Below are positions 54,940 through 64,000 of a stretch of DNA of 64,000 nt, in pieces; the stretch's first letter is position 1; every line of letters starts with the position of its first letter. Made by a program: the position numbers and the translations under genes. The notes under the pieces were generated by a model, which saw nothing but the letters and a program-made list of their open reading frames with translations, was not told where the DNA came from and did no database searches. Origin of the DNA: Dromiciops gliroides (lineage: Eukaryota; Chordata; Mammalia; Microbiotheria; Microbiotheriidae); NCBI RefSeq assembly GCF_019393635.1, contig NC_057863.1, forward strand, positions 3,274,334-3,338,333. The letters run 5' to 3'.

Positions 54940-55087
54940 GGGCAGTTAGGTGGCGCAGTGGATAAAGCACAATCCTTGGATTCAAGAGTACCTGAGTTCA
55001 AATCCGGCCTCAGACACTTGATACTTACTAGCTGTGTGACCCTGGGCAAGTCACTTAACTCCCACAGTCCCGCCAAAAGAAAAATGT
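54940..55087 (+). mobile_element. tRNA-derived SINE (WSINE1-like)
   Basis: Starts GGGCAGTTAGGTGGCGCAGT. AAGACAAAAAAAG-like sequence flanks it (left about 54,928-54,939, right GGACAAAAAAAAAAG at about 55,089). Confidence 0.9.
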
Positions 55088-55274
55088 AGGACAAAAAAAA
55101 AAGATAATCGCTTAATATTTCAGAAAAATGTGAGAATATGTATGATGTCTCACACTTGTCTGGAGCTGCCACCTCAATAAGGAGTATGGGGGGATGGGCG
55201 CTGATTGGCTCAAAGAAGTCTGTCTATGCTTCTGTATATTCATAGTGTTCCTTACAGCATAGAAATATTTATTA

Positions 55275-55500
55275 GGGCAGCTAGGTGATGCCACAGTGCA
55301 CAGAGTGCTGAACAATGGAATCAAGAAGACCTGAGTTCAAATGTAGCCCTAGATATTTACTAGCTGTGTAACTTTGGACAAGTCATTTAATCTCTTGCAG
55401 ACACAGTTTCTTCATCTGTAGAATGAATATAATAATAGCACTTACATTGCAGGGTTGTTGTAAGGATCAAATGAGATAATATTTATAAAATGCTAAAAAC
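55275..55500 (+). repeat. Older SINE with MIR/THER-type tail
   Basis: Head GGGCAGCTAGGTGATGCCAC, then TTCATCTGTAGAATGAATAT, AATAGCACTTACATTGCAGG, GTTGTTGTAAGGATCAAATG and GATAATATTTATAAAATGCT. Confidence 0.75.
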
Positions 55501-56243
55501 CACTAGCTTTTATTATTGTTGTTGTTATTCTATTACATTCGTGTACATTTTATTTATCCATCTGCTCATTGATGGGTCTCCATTTTATTTTGAATTATTT
55601 GCTACTATCACAAAAAGTGCTCTTATAAATATTTTGGTGTATAGGGAGCTTTTCTTTTCATTAGCAACTCCCTTGGTGCATATGCCAGCAATGAAATCTG
55701 TGGCAAAGGGAATGAAAGTTTTAGTCCCTTTATTTGCATTAAATCCACATTGCTTTCCAGATCTGAGGCACTAATTCCCAATTTTGCCTTTGTATTAGTG
55801 TGCCCAACTTTCCAAAGTCACCCCAACATTGATTTATCATCTTTGCCAATGGCTTACCCCCTCAGGGAGGGGGCAGGGGAGGGAGGGAAGGAGGCATGAA
55901 ATTTGGAACTCACAACCATAAATAAAAATGTTTATTATTACAAAATTAAATTAAATTAAAATTTTAAAAAGAATTAATCTCCCACTCATAGTATGATCTT
56001 TAATAGTCTGATCACACATCTATTTTGAATTTATTTTGGAATATGGCATAAGATGTTGGTCTAAGCCTACTTCCTTTTTTCAGACTTCTTTCCATTTATC
56101 CCAGCAGTTCTTATCAAATAAGGAGTTCTTTTCTAGGTAATTTATTTTGTGTGTGTTATGTTGTGTGTATATTATTGAACTCTGAGTTATGGAGTTGACT
56201 TGTTTCTAATTCTTTTTTGTCTGGTCTTTTCTATTGATCTGCT

Positions 56244-56245
56244 TT

Positions 56246-56325
<80 letters not shown>
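56244..56325. repeat. (TTTC)n microsatellite
   Basis: About 20 TTTC units forming the expanded tail of the minus-strand SINE that follows. Confidence 0.96.
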
Positions 56326-56466
56326 TTTTAGTGAGACAATTGGGGTTAAGTGACTTGCCCAGGGTCACACAGCTAGTAAGTGCTAAGTGTCTGAGGCCGG
56401 ATTTGAACTCAGGTACTCCTGACTCCAGGGCTGGTGCTCTCTCCACTGTGCCACCTAGCTGCCCCT
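56254..56466 (-). mobile_element. tRNA-derived SINE with expanded (TTTC)n tail, minus strand
   Basis: Complete reverse SINE. TGCTTTTCTTTCTT at 56,240-56,253 and 56,467-56,480 brackets it, so the microsatellite lies within the insertion. Confidence 0.93.
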
Positions 56467-56817
56467 TGCTTTTCTTTCTTAAAAAAAAACAAAAACAAAA
56501 ACTGGTACCAAATTATTTCTATGATTGCTGCTTTATAAAATAGTTTGCTATTCCTCTTTCCTACCGTTTTTCATTATTTTCTTTGATATTTAATATCTTT
56601 TGTTTCTCCACTGTATTTTATTATTTTATCTAGTTTTGTAAAGTTTAAATGGTTTAGCATTTCAACAGTTTCATAATTTAAATGGTATAGCACTCAATGA
56701 ATAAATTAATTTTGATAGTATTATCATTTTTATCTTTTGGTACAGTTTAGTTATAAGCACCCAATATTCCTCTAGCAATTTGTCTGTCTTTATTTAAAGA
56801 CCATTTTGTAATCGAAA

Positions 56818-56886
56818 AAATATATAATATGTATATGTATTATATATGTGTGTATATATGTATAAATATATGTATGTGTGTATTCA
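56818..56886. repeat. (TA/TG)n low-complexity repeat
   Basis: Alternating ATATGT and GTATAT units within the L1 remnant. Confidence 0.85.
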
Positions 56887-57440
56887 GTATGCTTTGATAA
56901 ACTGACTTTTAAATATTTTATACAAATTGCAATTATTCTGAATGGGACTTCCCTTTCTGTGATCACTTTCCTGGTTTTGTTTTCATTGTATAGAAACGTT
57001 GTTGCTTTTTTGTCAGTTTATTTTGTAGTCTGCAACTTGCTGAAGCTATTGTCTCAATTAGTTTCTTTGTTGGTTCCCTAGGATTTTCTAGGTAAATCTA
57101 TTATGTCACCAACAAATAGGGATAGTTTGGTCTCCTCTTTGTTTTTATGTGATTGATTTCTTTTCCTTGTCCTGTTGCTATTGTTAGCATTTCTCAAACT
57201 AGATTAGGTAATAGTGGGGAGAGTATATACTTCACTCCTGAATTTATTGAGAAAGCTTGTAGTAGGTACATACTTTAAAAAAAACAAACATTAAAATAAT
57301 CTCCCATGGCTGTACTTTGTAGATTGTTTTTTGTCAAAAGCTTTTTCTGCATTTATTGAGATAATAATGTGGGTTTGGATGTTTTTATTTTTCATATGAT
57401 TGTCGCATTTGTTGTTTTTCTCTACAAACTCATAATAACT

Positions 57441-59755
57441 GTTAAACTGAATTGAGGGAATCTGGCTGGTTTTCCGGTCTCTCTCAGAGGTTTCCTTTCT
57501 TAGTACTCAATGGAAAAACAAAACACATTTTACTGAGCAATTCTTTTTCATCCTTCCAATTGGAAGGTGCAATTTGCATAAACCTTAAGATAAGCAAATA
57601 TTTATTGTCACATTTTAAAAGATTTTACAGTTTAGTTCATAAAGGACAGACCTCCACCAATTCTGAGGCATGGCAAATACAATCAATCATCCTCTGCCTC
57701 TGTGACCATGGACGGGCAGCTCCACATCTCTCTCTTCGAACCTCAGTTTCCCCATCTGTAGAATGAGGGTGACCATGCTTGCACTGCATGTCCCAGATCT
57801 TGGGAAGGTGCTTGTCAACCTTCATGTCCTCTAAGAGTGGGAGCTGAGATTCTCTTCATTTGAAAACAAAGTTTGTTTCAAGTTGCTTCGAGCCCCTCTG
57901 CTTGCTGTGACTGCTGCTGCTGCTCTGCTCTGTCCTCTGCTCTCAGCCTGTCTTAGATGACAGCTCCTCTTGGGAGCAGGATTTCTTCTTTCTCTCTTCG
58001 AAGGTTTCTGTAGATGGGGCTTCAGCAGAAGACCTAGGGGCTCTGGAATCTGCAGTATGGAGTTTTCAGGTCATCCTTCTTTAAAGGGAGTTCTTTTCCA
58101 GTTCCCCATGGAAGGGAGGGAAGGACAATCCTGATATCTAAAAGGGCAGTGGCAACAGAAGTTCAGCGGTCACATACCTATGGGTCCCAGCTTGCAAACA
58201 AGCAGAGGGTTGGGTCATTCTCAGGGCCCCTTAGCATCCTGGGAGACCTGCTCACAGAGGCTAGGGCAACTGCAATGTGAAAGTTTAGTGGCATCAGAGG
58301 GAGAGACCTCTGTGAGATGCAGAATGCTTGGACGTTTGGGGAAAACCTTTCGAGAGGCTGCAAACCAGAACTAAGGCCAACTCCTAGGCACAGGAAGAGA
58401 GATGCTTACCTTTCAACATCTGACACCGGCGACGGCCCCACTTTATTTTTGTAGGGAGGCTTGTCTTATCGGCAGAAGGAGGCCTGGAAGCCACTGAATC
58501 CTTAAAATGCTCACTGGACAGAACCATCTACGACCCTCCGGACATGTGTGAGTTGCTTAGCGCAGTCATTCAGGACCCGTCTTAGAACAGCAAGTTAAAG
58601 TGGTTTCTCTAGGACCCAGAGAGTGTCTCTTGGTGCTTCTTCCTGACTGGCCCCAGGTCCCTTCACTAGATCCTTCAGGATTTCAGAAGCCTTGAGATGC
58701 CACAGATCCTAACAGATTCCCTGACCTAGAGATCTGAAGTCCAGCCCCATCTTCTCAGTGCTCCTCTCCAAATCCTCTTGGAGGCCACCACCTGGGCTCT
58801 AGAAGGCATGGGCTCTACTTGGGTAGCCCAGGCTGCCTGGCTATCCAGCTGTGATCCTTTGCCCTGGCCATCTCCTGGGCCTTCCTCCATTCCCCCAGGG
58901 CTGCCATCTCTTCTGATTTCTAAGTTATCAGGGCTAAGGTGGGGCAGCCTGCAGATACCCACTGGGCTTTTCCCCATCCTTTGGGGGCTAGTGGGTGGTT
59001 TTGAGGGGCTTTTGGGTCCTGGCATGCTAAGTGACCAAGCAGAAGCCATTCCAATCTCCTCTCATGTGATGATAGACCTTCACCAATGTGAGACCAAACA
59101 GAGGTGGAATGATTTACCCCAAATTGGGCCTTTGCTTCCCAGACTCCCATCTCAGGCCCTGCTCACTCAGTCACCCCTTCTCCTCCCTCCCAGCCTCGTA
59201 CACACTGTGCCACTCCTCTTAGGTGTAGCAACCAGCCAAGGAGTGGCACAAAAGGAGCCTGTGTTTGTTGGGGAACTAGAAGGATCCAAGTCTTCTCCTT
59301 AGGCCTCGCCCCAAAAGAATCTTTCCAGAACGTGGTAATATTTACTGTATTTACTGCCCAAAGCAAGGGTCTTCTAGTGCTGCTTGTTGGAGAAAACCAG
59401 CAACTAGCAAGAGGCAGGGTAAGTGCTCTTGAGAGGGTGGAAGGTGTGTGCCCTGTCAGAAGTGCCTGCAGGGAGTCCCAGGATGAGGACCCCAGCTTTA
59501 TGAGGAGAGAAAACAGAGGATTCACATTTGTGGGAGGGAAGAATAACATGAGGGTCATAAAGAAGGAGGGACACTCGGCCTTTGAGGCTCCAGAGTGGGA
59601 AAGAGTCAAGCCCAGTTCGTAGCTTTAAAGATCAGGGATCAGAGGTTTCGTCCAGAAAAGGAAACACTACAGTCTCTCTTCCAATTGCTGTCCAGGCTCC
59701 AACGAAGGGCCAGAAAGTCAATGGGATCAGACCTGGGATGACCATCCCCCGGAGA
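57441..59755. other. Mostly unassigned spacer
   Basis: A MIR-like end at about 57,735-57,775 (ACCTCAGTTTCCCCATCTG) and a CTG-rich stretch at 57,900-57,950. The 174-codon frame at 58,778 has no identifiable domain, and an opposite-strand frame overlaps it. Confidence 0.4.
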
Positions 59756-60369
59756 GCGTGTGCATGGAGCTCTGGGCCTTAGCCCGCGGTGGCTCAGTGG
59801 CCTGGCGGGGAATACTAGGTGTCGGAATCCTTCCGGAATCGACACTGGTGCATTTCTCGGTTTCTGTATTGCCGGATCATCGACAATTCCTCAAAGCGCG
59901 TCCGGCGTGATCGCACCAAAAGCACACTGCCTCAATGAGAGGCTTACTGGGCCCCAGGGCTCCCCGAGCTTCCCTTTTGCAAGTTCCCCCAAGACTTCCT
60001 GTCTTACAGTTAACTCAGCAACCTGGTGGGGGATTCGGCCGTTGGCCCTGAGCAGAAGACCCAGGACTGAGGGTCCGAAGGGGCTCCAGGGTGTCTCGGT
60101 CCAGTCTCTCCTTTAACAGATGGGGGGGGGGAGGTGTCGAGTGGTTCCAGGTCCAGATAAAACCCAACGCCACTGGAACTCAGCCTCTGCTGGCCTAAGG
60201 CTGGCTTCTGAATTGGCCCTGGCTCGGCGACTTCCCATCTGGGGAACCCCTTACTGCCCCTCCACCCCTTCCTTGAGGTCCTGGCTGAGATTCCCCTCTC
60301 AGATTTCCCTCTCTTAACGATCTCTCAGCAGTCACCCTGTCCATAGTTTGCTTTCAATCTGTTTGTTTT
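59756..60369. other. Unassigned, with a CpG-rich patch at left
   Basis: At about 59,783-59,925 CpG is locally frequent (CCCGCGGTGG, CTTCCGGAATCGAC, AAAGCGCGTCCGGCGTGATC). No repeat or exon was recognised. Confidence 0.45.
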
Positions 60370-60595
60370 CATGTCGTCTTAGTGGAAGTTCCTCCACGAG
60401 CGGGGCTGCCTCTGCCTTTCCTAGCCTCCCCATGGGCACACAGTAGGCACTTAACACCCGCTGGTAGACTTGACGTTGGCTCTTTGCTTAGTGTAAGCTC
60501 CTCCAGGGCAGTGCCCCGTCTTTTGCCTCTACTTGTACTCCCCGCGCTCAGCACGGGCCCGGGCACACAGTAGGCGCTTCATGCCTCTTGGCTGC
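60370..60595 (+). repeat. Two tandem L2-like 3' ends bordering the CpG island
   Basis: GGCACACAGTAGGCACTTAA at about 60,435 and GGGCACACAGTAGGCGCTTC at about 60,562 are two copies of the L2 terminal phrase. AAGCTCCTCCAGGGCAGTG lies between. Confidence 0.6.
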
Positions 60596-60919
60596 CTTTT
60601 CTGGACTTTCTTTGGATTCGCGTCCTCCCCGCTCCGAGGCCTCCGGGTGGGCTCAGCTCGATCGGGGTCGGTCCCGGGGCGGCCCAATGCGCATGCCCGC
60701 CCCCCGCCCGGCCCGCTCCGACCCCCTGCCGCGCGCGCGCACTCCTCCCCTCCGTCGCTCCCTCCTCTAGCGCGCGCCCCGAAGCTCAGGAGGGGCGGGC
60801 CCTCGGTGGGCGGAGCTCCCGGTCCCGCCCCCTGCCGGCGCCTGCCGTTTCCGCTCCCGCCCCCGCGCTCTGCCCTCCGGGGCTCGGGATGAGTCAATCA
60901 CGTGACCTCACATCCGGCG

Positions 60920-61358
60920 CGGGAGTCCCGAGCTCGCGCTCGCGCCCTCGTTGCCGCCGCCGCCGCCGCTGCGTGAGCCGCTCGCCCGAGCCCCGCCGCC
61001 GCCGCCGCCGCCGCCCTCGCCCCCGTCCCGGCCGCCCCCCGTCCGGTCCCCGCCGGGCCGAGCCGGGCCCGCCGCGGGCCGATCCCGCGCCCCCGGACCC
61101 CCGGAGCCCCGCACCGACGGCCGCACGGACCGACGGGCTGACGGCCGGCTGAGGCCCTGAGGGACGGAGCGCGCGCCCCCGCGGCCCCCGCGCGGCCCCG
61201 GGAGCCCCCGGCCCAGCGAGCCCGCCCAGGGCCCCGGGGGCGGCGGGGCGGCGGGCCCGGGCCATGGCGCTGAGCTGAGCGCGGCGGCGGGAGACGACGA
61301 GGGGGAGGAGGACGAGGAGGACGACGGGGAGGCGAGGAGGAGGAGGGGGAGGCGGCCG
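60920..61358 (+). other. Probable non-coding first exon of an unnamed gene
   Basis: The segment from the E-box to 61,358 has the make-up of a vertebrate 5' UTR: GCC repeats, then GAC/GAG/GGA-rich sequence, ending GGCGGCCG|GTGAGTGAG, a near-consensus splice donor with GT at 61,359-61,360. The only ATG in a strong context is GCCATGGCG at 61,264, which opens a four-codon frame ending at TGA (61,276-61,278), so the exon is probably untranslated with the main start in a later exon. The left limit is a guess. I do not recognise the gene; its body would lie beyond 64,000. An alternative is an internal promoter or a non-coding RNA with the same first exon. Confidence 0.6.
61264..61278 (+). CDS. Minimal upstream ORF (4 codons) in first exon
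   Basis: ATG GCG CTG AGC TGA encodes only MALS. The start context GGGCCATGG fits the Kozak consensus at -3 and +4 imperfectly to well (G at +4). A very short upstream frame in good context would be expected to reduce translation of the downstream main frame. Whether it lies in the mature transcript depends on the true start site. Confidence 0.35.
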   Translation: MALS

Positions 61359-64000
61359 GTGAGTGAGGAGGGTCGGGACCCCGCGGCCCCCGCGGACCCC
61401 GGACCCGGCCGCGGGGGCCCTCGGGCAGGGTACGCGACGAGCAGGACCCCCCCCCCCCCGCACTTGGGGCCCAGGCCGGTCCGGACCTCCCGGGAGAGTC
61501 CACCCTCTCCACCGAGGCAGGTTGCAGCCCCTTCGTCTGCCCCCAGCCCCCGAGGTTCGGGCCGGGTGACCGCGGAGCCGGGGCCGGGCCTCCTCGGCTT
61601 CCCCCTCCTGCACCTGTCCCAGGCCTCCAGATGGTGGGATTTCGGGGCCCCCCCGCAGTCCCCCCCAAGACAGCGGCGCCCGTGCCCCCTCCTCATCCGC
61701 TTGCCCCCAGCCCCGGGAGGTGGGGTCCCTGGCTGAGCCCAGACAGAGCCGCAGTGAGGCCTGAGCGGCCCGGAGACCTTCGGGACAGACGCAGCCCCCC
61801 CCCCCCCCCCAGCCCCCACGCCGAGACCCGGGAGCACGTGGGTGGTCAGATTTTTTTAGCCAGTGGAAAAGGACCCCGCGGTGTCAGTGGGCCCCCGGCT
61901 AACCCGGAGGGGAGGAACTTACCGTAAACAGTCCCGAGGTGGGATGGCCCTGCCCGGGGAAGGTGTGGTAGCCCTCCCTGCTGACCAGCCCTTGGCACCA
62001 GCACGTGTGAGGCAGGGCCTCTGGCTGCAGGGTCAGACAGGGCAAGGTAACATTCAGGGCCAAATGACCCCCGACCGGATTAGGGTTGGGGTGGGGCGGG
62101 AGGGCTCCTCCGACTGTGGGGAACCCCCTCTCCCCCAGCCCAGCCAAGCAGAGTTGTGCATTTCTGGCCCAGGAATGTGGTTTGGGACATTGAGGGGGGA
62201 AGTCAGGCCCTTTGGGTCACAGGGAGGCAGCACTTGAACGGGGTCCCCGACCCCAAGGGGGCCTTCTTTGCTAGACCACTGTGGCTAGAGGGGTTGAGAG
62301 CGTCTGCCTAAATGTGCAGATTCCATAGGGTTTTCTCCGCCCTTCCATTGGGGGCTCAGCTCTCCTGACTCACCCCAGCCCAGGGTAGTCTCCACTGACT
62401 CACACTCTTAACATTGTCATCATCAGTGCCTTGAATTGGTCTGGATCCCAGGGCCAGATCTTAGACCAGATGCCCTTGTCCGTGTTTTTATCCAAAAATA
62501 GATTCTTGAGCTGAGGACCAGATGAACTCAGGAAGTGGGGGGGAGTATAGGAAAACCCAGCTAGCACCCAGGAAATTTTGTGAGTAATCGCTGAAATTTG
62601 ATTTATTCTGATCTTTCTGCCTTTGCCTGGTTACTGAAAGAATTCACTAGGAGGCCGGCATTTTATTTCTAAGGCTCATGAAGTATCAAGCTGTAACAGG
62701 CTCCCAGAACTTGAGTGTGAGGCCTTCCTTATCTAGAAAGGCTTCCTTGGATGTGTGGTCTGCATAGGCATCCCCACGTGTGTGTATGTGAAAAGCGGGT
62801 GTAACATGCAATTTATAAACATTTGGGGGAAACCGGTTGGCTTTTGGTAAATGCTCGCTTGTTGAAATTGAGGTGTGGTCATGCCTGAAAAATCAAGGCA
62901 GTCCCTGCTCGCTCATTGGTTCTGCGATTTTGTAAAATGAGAGTAATGTCAAGGCAGTCATGGAAACGAGCAAAGTACAGGTTGTGAGACTGAAGACAAT
63001 GACCCAGTAGACCATTAACTCCCCCTCCCCGGCCCAGGCTGGAGCATTTTCCCCGGTGTTTGTTTGCTCCATGACACACTCGAACTTGGGCACCCCTGAG
63101 GTGGGAGGGGGTTTGTGGGTTATCAAGTGGAGGAGTAAATACAGCTAAGAGCCTGAGTACTAACTGGAGTCATAACTTTAATACTGTGTTAAACATACCA
63201 AAGGAATTATGATATTTTAAAGATGACAAAGCATCTCTTGGGGCCATTGTTTTGTTTTCTTGCCTATTAAATGCCTTTGTTTTAAAATTTTCAAAATTGT
63301 GTTGAGTGATCTGCCACTATTTTGGAGGGAGAGGCTTGGGAATTATATTGCTCTGATTTTTATGAATTGAATAGAAAAGCAAATTGACAAGTGCCTTTTG
63401 ACTTTCTCCAAATTCTGTATAAAGATTCTGTCTTTGAGAGAGAAAAGGAAATGTGGACTCAACTTTTTTTAACCTAAAAAGCTGTAAGTTATGGTTGGAT
63501 GCTATGGGATTGGTGGGAAGGGTTTTAGGAATGATTTGTAAAAGATTTAAATAAAAAATGTTCTATTAATGTGCTGTTTTGATATCAAACTGATTTCCAA
63601 ACATTAGCCCTTCCCGCAGAATTTAAGAAAGAAAAAGCATTTCAGCCAAAGCAACCAATACCACCTCAGTGTTGGACTGTTCAGCATTCCCCTCTCCAGA
63701 GGCAACTGCCCCCGACTGGCCCGGTGCCGAAGGGAGAGAGGTCCAGGCGTGTCTTTATTCTAGGACCACGTTCTGGTCGATTCACTGCCAGTGTGCTGTC
63801 TTCTTGAGCTTGCCATTTAAGTTCTAGGCAGTCTATGCAGATGCCATTTTTCCTGCTTCCTCTTCTTTCAGTTTGTATTGGTTCCTTGAAGTCTTTCCAC
63901 ACTTCACTGAATGCTTTTGTGCTTGTAATTTCAGGGGCCCAGGTTGGCCACTCCCTAGTAGATGGGCATCTCTTTTGTTTCCACTACTTTGCTATTGCCC
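61359..64000 (+). other. Probable first intron (start only)
   Basis: The donor GTGAGTGAGG is at 61,359. A C run lies at about 61,794-61,810. CpG density falls after about 61,860 and the sequence becomes AT-richer to the right. No further exon was seen, and the short frames are unsupported. Confidence 0.5.
63860..64000 (-). mobile_element. LINE-1 fragment, minus strand, cut by window edge
   Basis: GAAGTCTTTCCACACTTCAC, AGTAGATGGGCATCTCTTTT and CCACTACTTTGCTATTGCCC match antisense L1 3' sequence like that at 46.9 and 55.6 kb. Confidence 0.6.

Larger units (their letters stand above)
55501..57440 (-). mobile_element. LINE-1 remnant (ORF2 and 3' part), minus strand
   Basis: The plus-strand text follows the known antisense L1 ORF2 order: CTGCAACTTGCTGAAGC, TTCTAGGTAAATCTATTATG, CACCAACAAATAGGGATAG, CCTTGTCCTGTTGCTATTG, AAAGCTTTTTCTGCATTTAT and TGAGATAATAATGTGG. 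A reversed 3' tail (GGAGGGAAGGAGGCATGAAA, TTTGGAACTCACAACC) sits inside at about 55,870-55,930. Stops are frequent. It is interrupted by a SINE at 56,254. Confidence 0.8.
60600..61860. promoter_or_regulatory. CpG island promoter
   Basis: About 1.25 kb with very high G+C and unsuppressed CpG in a window where CpG is otherwise rare. There is no TATA box. GC boxes (Sp1-type) occur at 60,792-60,799, about 60,807-60,813 and, reversed, about 60,824-60,831. An NRF1-like TGCGCATGC is at 60,688-60,696. TGAGTCA (AP-1) at 60,890-60,896 is followed one base later by TCACGTGAC (USF/TFEB-type E-box) at 60,898-60,906, then by ACATCCGG (reversed ETS-like) at about 60,909. The cluster just upstream of a GCC-rich 5' UTR-like tract suggests transcription starts near 60,920-60,960 on the plus strand. 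The many long open frames on both strands here (up to 309 codons) come from GC-rich composition. Confidence 0.85.

Noticed and set aside
511..56466. Recurring frame encoding LGLSDLPRVTQLVSVKCLRPDLNSG-like or GLRHLTLTSCVTLGKSL-like peptides at many places
   Set aside because: These are translations of the SINE on either strand, not members of a gene family.
511..56466. tRNA genes suggested by box-A-like and box-B-like blocks
   Set aside because: The blocks belong to tRNA-derived SINEs. No cloverleaf with paired acceptor stem was found, and the copies have A-rich tails and target duplications.
60889..61152. ATG-initiated 87-codon frame starting at the AP-1/E-box site
   Set aside because: Its start lies in the transcription-factor sites upstream of the probable start of transcription, and the product is low-complexity Arg/Pro.
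60529..61837. Long open frames (up to 309 codons) over the CpG island on both strands
   Set aside because: Very high G+C removes stop triplets. The proteins are Arg/Pro/Gly/Ala-rich without domains, overlap in all phases and cover the promoter motifs.

Overview
This is vertebrate nuclear DNA, most probably from an Australian marsupial. The best clue is about 20 copies of a short tRNA-derived SINE. Each begins near GGCAGCTAGGTGGC, carries the internal block GAGTTCAAATCC, ends near GGGCAAGTCACTTAACCC with an A-rich tail, and most are flanked by 8-18 bp target-site duplications. From memory this matches the WSINE1/WALLSI-type SINE of Australian marsupials. Longer MAR1-type SINEs, marsupial-type L1 3' ends, L2/CR1-like 3' ends, MIR-like fragments and old hAT elements fit the same origin. 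No bacterial, plasmid or phage feature is present.

Almost the whole window (1 to about 60,350) is intergenic or upstream DNA without a recognisable protein-coding exon. Positions 1-10,000 hold SINEs, a minus-strand L1 remnant (1,880-3,150), L2 ends, a solo LTR (3,615-4,060), plus-strand L1 pieces and a hAT-type element (8,686-8,870). At 9,985-15,655 an old non-LTR retrotransposon with a decayed reverse transcriptase is split by a very young endogenous retrovirus-like element (10,675-14,384) whose two 358-bp LTRs differ at two adjacent bases. From 15,650 to 33,300 the DNA is mostly GC-moderate and unassigned, with scattered SINEs, L1 tails and a 51-bp minisatellite (about 23,130-23,440).

From 33,700 to 54,900 the window is rich in endogenous retrovirus LTRs: one of family E (33,717), four of family A (36,526; 43,588; 50,937; 52,187), two of family B (41,694 and 52,678, the second nested inside an A copy) and one of family F (54,284). 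All but F have a recognisable 4-5 bp target duplication. From 55,500 to 57,440 there is a minus-strand L1 ORF2 remnant, then about 3 kb of unassigned DNA.

The one clear host-gene signal is a large CpG island (about 60,600-61,860). It contains GC boxes, an NRF1-like site, adjoining AP-1 and CACGTG sites, and a probable non-coding first exon on the plus strand that ends at a strong splice donor at 61,358/61,359. The rest of the gene lies beyond the right edge, so I cannot name it. The remainder, 61,359-64,000, would be its first intron. Repeat family names are from memory of consensus sequences, and borders without a target duplication are approximate.
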